From assembly GCA_046340555.1 (NCBI GenBank), contig JBKDSL010000039.1, forward strand, positions 1-28,243: a stretch of 28,243 bases of DNA, in the 5' to 3' direction. The position numbers were made by a program, and so were the translations under genes. The DNA comes from JALRAP01 sp046340555 (lineage in GTDB: Bacteria > Bacteroidota > Bacteroidia > AKYH767-A > OLB10). Below the pieces are notes generated by a model. It made no database searches. It was not told the DNA's origin and saw only the letters and a program-made list of their open reading frames with translations. Below, in pieces: positions 25,481 through 28,243 of the stretch (position 1 is its first letter; each line of letters opens with the position of its first letter).

Positions 25481-26815
25481 TCAAAAATAAATCTGAAAGG
25501 GCGTTAAACGATCCTGCGTATCGCCGGTTCCGAGTGCTCCGCCATTTTGACCCCATGTCCATACAGAACCATTGTTTTTGGTTGCTATAGTATGTGCTGC
25601 GCCTGCAGAAACATTGTCCCAATTACTATCCATACCAATGCGTACAGGGGTGGTACGATTTATTGTAGTGCCGTCTCCGATTTGCCCATATGAATTATCT
25701 CCCCATCCCCATAGCGAACCATCCGACTTGATGGCCATTCGATGACCACCTGGCCAGCTGGAAATTTTAATCCAACTGTTTCCTGTATTGGGTATTTGAA
25801 TCCAATTGCTTCCGACCAAAGTCCAAAGTGTCCCATCGGAGCGAATGGCAGCCCCAGCTGCGATTTCAGTCCATGTATCGGTGCCTACCTGACTTAATAA
25901 CGAATCGACTCCTGTAATCGTATGCCATAACGTTCCATCCTCTTTTAGTGCGTAGGCGCCACCGCCATCCTGTAACACTTGTTTCCAACGACCAGGTATC
26001 AATGTTCCAATAGTGGTAGGGAAAAGTACAAGTGCGTTGGAAACGCCAGATGGCGGCGTATACGTGTTGATGTCTCCGAATGCCTGTAATTGACCAGAAC
26101 CCTTTTTAATCAGCCAGCAATTGTCTGACGGTCCGGAAGAGACTGAAGCGACATTAACCCCATTTAACACAGGAGTTGATGGGTTAGTACTAAAAATTCC
26201 CAAGCCACAGAATTCTCCTTTACCAAACGCATAAGAGTTCCCATCTGTTTTTATGGCGTAACCGTTCAAATTGCCTGCGGCCACTTTGTACCAATTATTA
26301 TCCGTACCAATTTGGTCTGGGGCTAAACTGGGAGTAAACAAGGGTAAGCCTAATCCCAATTGTCCCCATTCGTTGTTGCTTCCACAAGACCACAAGGTTC
26401 CATCCGGCTTAATGAATAGCGAGTTACCATTACCGGCTGATATATCCAAACCGCTTGCGCTTCCGCACAGTCTTATAAACCCTAAATCGTAAATGCTTCC
26501 AATTTGTCCCGTAGTAATATTAAAGGTTGTTTGCCTGCTGATATTGGATATCCTGATTGATACAGCCGTATTGGGAGGCACCGATAATTTGAATAATCCG
26601 CCAGGAGTTGTTGAAATCTGACTGTCGACTACCAAACCTCCAACCAATGCAATTGCAGAATCCCCTCCAGCGGAGCCATTGCATTCGATGACCCCGGAAA
26701 CCCAGGCTTCATCCAATAAAGGGCTTTCCTTAGGCGCTTGGTCATCTTTTTGGCATGACATAACACCTGTGGCAACTAGGAGGAGTGTGAGGTAAAAAGA
26801 GTAGAAAGTTTTCAT
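25481..26815 (-). CDS. RCC1-repeat lipoprotein
   Basis: 444 aa. A lipoprotein signal, MKTFYSFYLTLLLVATGVMSC, gives lipidated Cys21. Residues about 35-115 form a carboxypeptidase-regulatory-like/Ig-like domain (VSGVIECNGSAGGDSAIAL, ending FIRLC). Residues about 118-444 form RCC1-like repeats with the pattern SDGSLWGWGDNSYGQIGDGT and AAGxxHTIATKNNGSVWTWG, expected to make a seven-bladed propeller. Middle repeats are degenerate. In Bacteroidota such proteins are outer-membrane or surface lipoproteins of unknown ligand; the eukaryotic RCC1 exchange-factor role does not carry over. It is followed upstream on the same strand, 53 nt away, by a paralogue, making a tandem pair probably co-transcribed. 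Confidence 0.92.
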   Translation of the reverse strand: MKTFYSFYLTLLLVATGVMSCQKDDQAPKESPLLDEAWVSGVIECNGSAGGDSAIALVGGLVVDSQISTTPGGLFKLSVPPNTAVSIRISNISRQTTFNITTGQIGSIYDLGFIRLCGSASGLDISAGNGNSLFIKPDGTLWSCGSNNEWGQLGLGLPLFTPSLAPDQIGTDNNWYKVAAGNLNGYAIKTDGNSYAFGKGEFCGLGIFSTNPSTPVLNGVNVASVSSGPSDNCWLIKKGSGQLQAFGDINTYTPPSGVSNALVLFPTTIGTLIPGRWKQVLQDGGGAYALKEDGTLWHTITGVDSLLSQVGTDTWTEIAAGAAIRSDGTLWTLVGSNWIQIPNTGNSWIKISSWPGGHRMAIKSDGSLWGWGDNSYGQIGDGTTINRTTPVRIGMDSNWDNVSAGAAHTIATKNNGSVWTWGQNGGALGTGDTQDRLTPFQIYF

Positions 26816-26868
26816 ATCATTAACCGTTCAATCATTTTTAGTTTAAAAACAACTCGACATAAACCCCA

Positions 26869-28243
26869 TTAAAACAACACCCTGAACGGGGTGGTTTGAT
26901 TAACTCCCGTAATACCGTTTCCTATTTGTCCAAAATCATTTTTCCCCATAGACCAAACCGTACCATCGGATTTAAGCATCAAAGAGAACCCCGCACCTGC
27001 TGCGATATCCATCCAATCATTATCCAAACCTATCTGCTGTAAGATACCTGCGTTCGGTCCATTCCCCAATGCACCAAATTGGTTTGGGCCAGAACCCCAT
27101 AGTGTGCCGTCTGATCTTAAGAACAAAGAATGGCCACCATATGCTCCACCTAGACTGAAGTTTAATCCGATACCGTTAACCGCCTTCATCCAACCCGTAC
27201 CAGCAACAATTTTTATAGGATTCCAATAAAAATTGCACGGAAGAGAACCTTGACCAGTTATCACTTGTTGGTTAAGTTGTCCGTTGACATTATCGCCCCC
27301 ACCAAAAAGCTCGCCGTTCGAGGTAACACCCACCATGGTGCAGCTTGCAGACACGGTTGTCCAATTCAGCATATCGTATTCCTGCGTTGGTGTCAAGGTT
27401 TGTATCAAAGGAGCTTGGCAAAAAGCAACCATGTTTCCACAAGTCTGACCTCTTGCATTATCACCCCAAAGGAAAAGCTGACCGCTTGTATTGATGGATC
27501 CTGAATTGTTTACGCGCGCGGAAACAAAGTTCCAGTTGTTGGATGTTCCAATTTGAATGGGAAATGCGTTAGCTGTCGTATTGATGGTGCCATTACCCAA
27601 TTGTCCAAAGTCATTTGCTCCCCACGACCATAGGGTTCCGTTTGAACGGATTGCCAAAGCATGATTGCCTCCAGCCGCAAATTGTGAACAGAAGAATGCG
27701 GTTCCTCCTACGCGTACAGCTAAAAACTGGTTTAAGGTAGTGCCATCCCCTAACTGACCCATCGAATTATTACCCCAGGCCCATAAGGATCCATCAAACT
27801 TCAAACCAAGGCTAAAACCGTTGCCTGCCTCAATGCCAATCCAAGAATTTTCATTGCCCACACGAACAGGCAAAGCAGTTGAAGGCGTACTTGTCGGGTC
27901 AACACCCAACTGACCATTGCTGTTATTGCCCCAAGCCCAAATCGTTCCATCTGAACGCAAAGCCAAGCAATGTGCGCCTCCTGCAGAGATCTTGGTAAAG
28001 TCGAAGGATTCGCACATGCGAATATTACCAACGTCCACTAAAGTTCCTTTACCGCCAGATGTGATTTCTATGGTCGTATCTTTTGACGCATCGGATAATT
28101 CAATCTCCAAGGTCAAATCAGTATTTGCGGGAACATTGAAGCTGAAGCCACCACCTAAATTGGTTTTTTTCGCTTCAATAAGTGACCCGGTGCGAGAGAC
28201 AACCTTGACGGAGTCACCTCCGGCGCTGCCATTGCAATCAACT
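26869..28243 (-). CDS. RCC1-repeat protein, paralogue of its neighbour, 5' end beyond window
   Basis: At least 457 codons are visible; the frame stays open to the right edge, so the start and any signal peptide are outside. The visible N-terminal part reads VDCNGSAGGDSVKVVSRTGS, then NLGGGFSFNVPANTDLTLEIE, which lines up with VIECNGSAGGDS and the following segment of the downstream lipoprotein. An internal TTG at 28116 could be mistaken for the start but would cut that domain. RCC1 repeats follow: ISAGGAHCLALRSDGTIWAW, NSNGQLGVD, FAAGGNHALAIRSNGTLWSW, and so on to the C-terminus (GQIGNGITGVNQTTPFRVLF). The repeats are better preserved than in the neighbour. It is probably also a surface lipoprotein, by analogy. 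Confidence 0.92.
   Translation of the reverse strand, partial: VDCNGSAGGDSVKVVSRTGSLIEAKKTNLGGGFSFNVPANTDLTLEIELSDASKDTTIEITSGGKGTLVDVGNIRMCESFDFTKISAGGAHCLALRSDGTIWAWGNNSNGQLGVDPTSTPSTALPVRVGNENSWIGIEAGNGFSLGLKFDGSLWAWGNNSMGQLGDGTTLNQFLAVRVGGTAFFCSQFAAGGNHALAIRSNGTLWSWGANDFGQLGNGTINTTANAFPIQIGTSNNWNFVSARVNNSGSINTSGQLFLWGDNARGQTCGNMVAFCQAPLIQTLTPTQEYDMLNWTTVSASCTMVGVTSNGELFGGGDNVNGQLNQQVITGQGSLPCNFYWNPIKIVAGTGWMKAVNGIGLNFSLGGAYGGHSLFLRSDGTLWGSGPNQFGALGNGPNAGILQQIGLDNDWMDIAAGAGFSLMLKSDGTVWSMGKNDFGQIGNGITGVNQTTPFRVLF

Noticed and set aside
25377..25622. 81-codon minus-strand frame overlapping the end of the RCC1 gene
   Set aside because: Out-of-frame shadow of RCC1 repeats with no start context or domain.
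1..28243. Mobile element or prophage
   Set aside because: No transposase, integrase, phage gene or tRNA-adjacent direct repeat was found on reading both strands.

Overview
The window is chromosomal DNA from a member of the Bacteroidota, most likely a free-living, Cytophaga/Sphingobacterium-like gliding or polymer-degrading type. The evidence is two secreted giants ending in type IX secretion (T9SS) sorting domains, SprB-like, PKD, LamG and Asp-box repeats, a DUF5916/CBM9-like outer-membrane protein, weak or absent Shine-Dalgarno sites, and AT-rich start regions with matches to the Bacteroidota -7 box TAnnTTTG. The genus cannot be named from this sequence. No tRNA, rRNA, insertion sequence, integrase or CRISPR array was seen.

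Layout. 1-457: a GGCGGT-rich tandem repeat cut by the left edge, then a gene-free leader. 458-5667: a membrane-anchored coiled-coil protein, converging tail to tail with a minus-strand pair (a conserved hypothetical followed by an 1165-aa outer-membrane protein). 5841-10131: an envelope cluster on the plus strand, made of an OmpA-family lipoprotein, a DUF5916/CBM9-like protein and a SIMPL-domain protein. 10132-10238: an intergenic gap holding a second patch of the GGCGGT repeat. 10239-12622: a PfkB-family kinase, an ICMT-like membrane methyltransferase and a small secreted protein interrupted by a frameshift at a run of eight G.

12864-16727 is the most interesting block: three overlapping genes encoding an ECF sigma factor, a single-pass anti-sigma-like protein with TPRs, and a TPR-CHAT caspase-like protein with a C-terminal membrane anchor. 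By topology the TPR and CHAT parts should face the periplasm, which suggests a signalling module in which a periplasmic caspase-like enzyme controls a sigma factor. A T9SS-exported LamG protein lies directly downstream and is a candidate output.

19198-25272 holds a small orphan protein and a two-gene operon: a short secreted protein and a 1734-aa modular T9SS adhesin or enzyme-like protein with Asp-box propeller, PKD, jelly-roll, SprB-like repeats, Ig-like region, C-terminal propeller and sorting domain. 25481 to the right edge carries two tandem paralogous RCC1-repeat proteins on the minus strand; the one shown complete has a lipobox, and the second is cut by the window edge. Most of the window is therefore cell-envelope and cell-surface biology, with one kinase, one methyltransferase and one sigma-factor regulatory operon.
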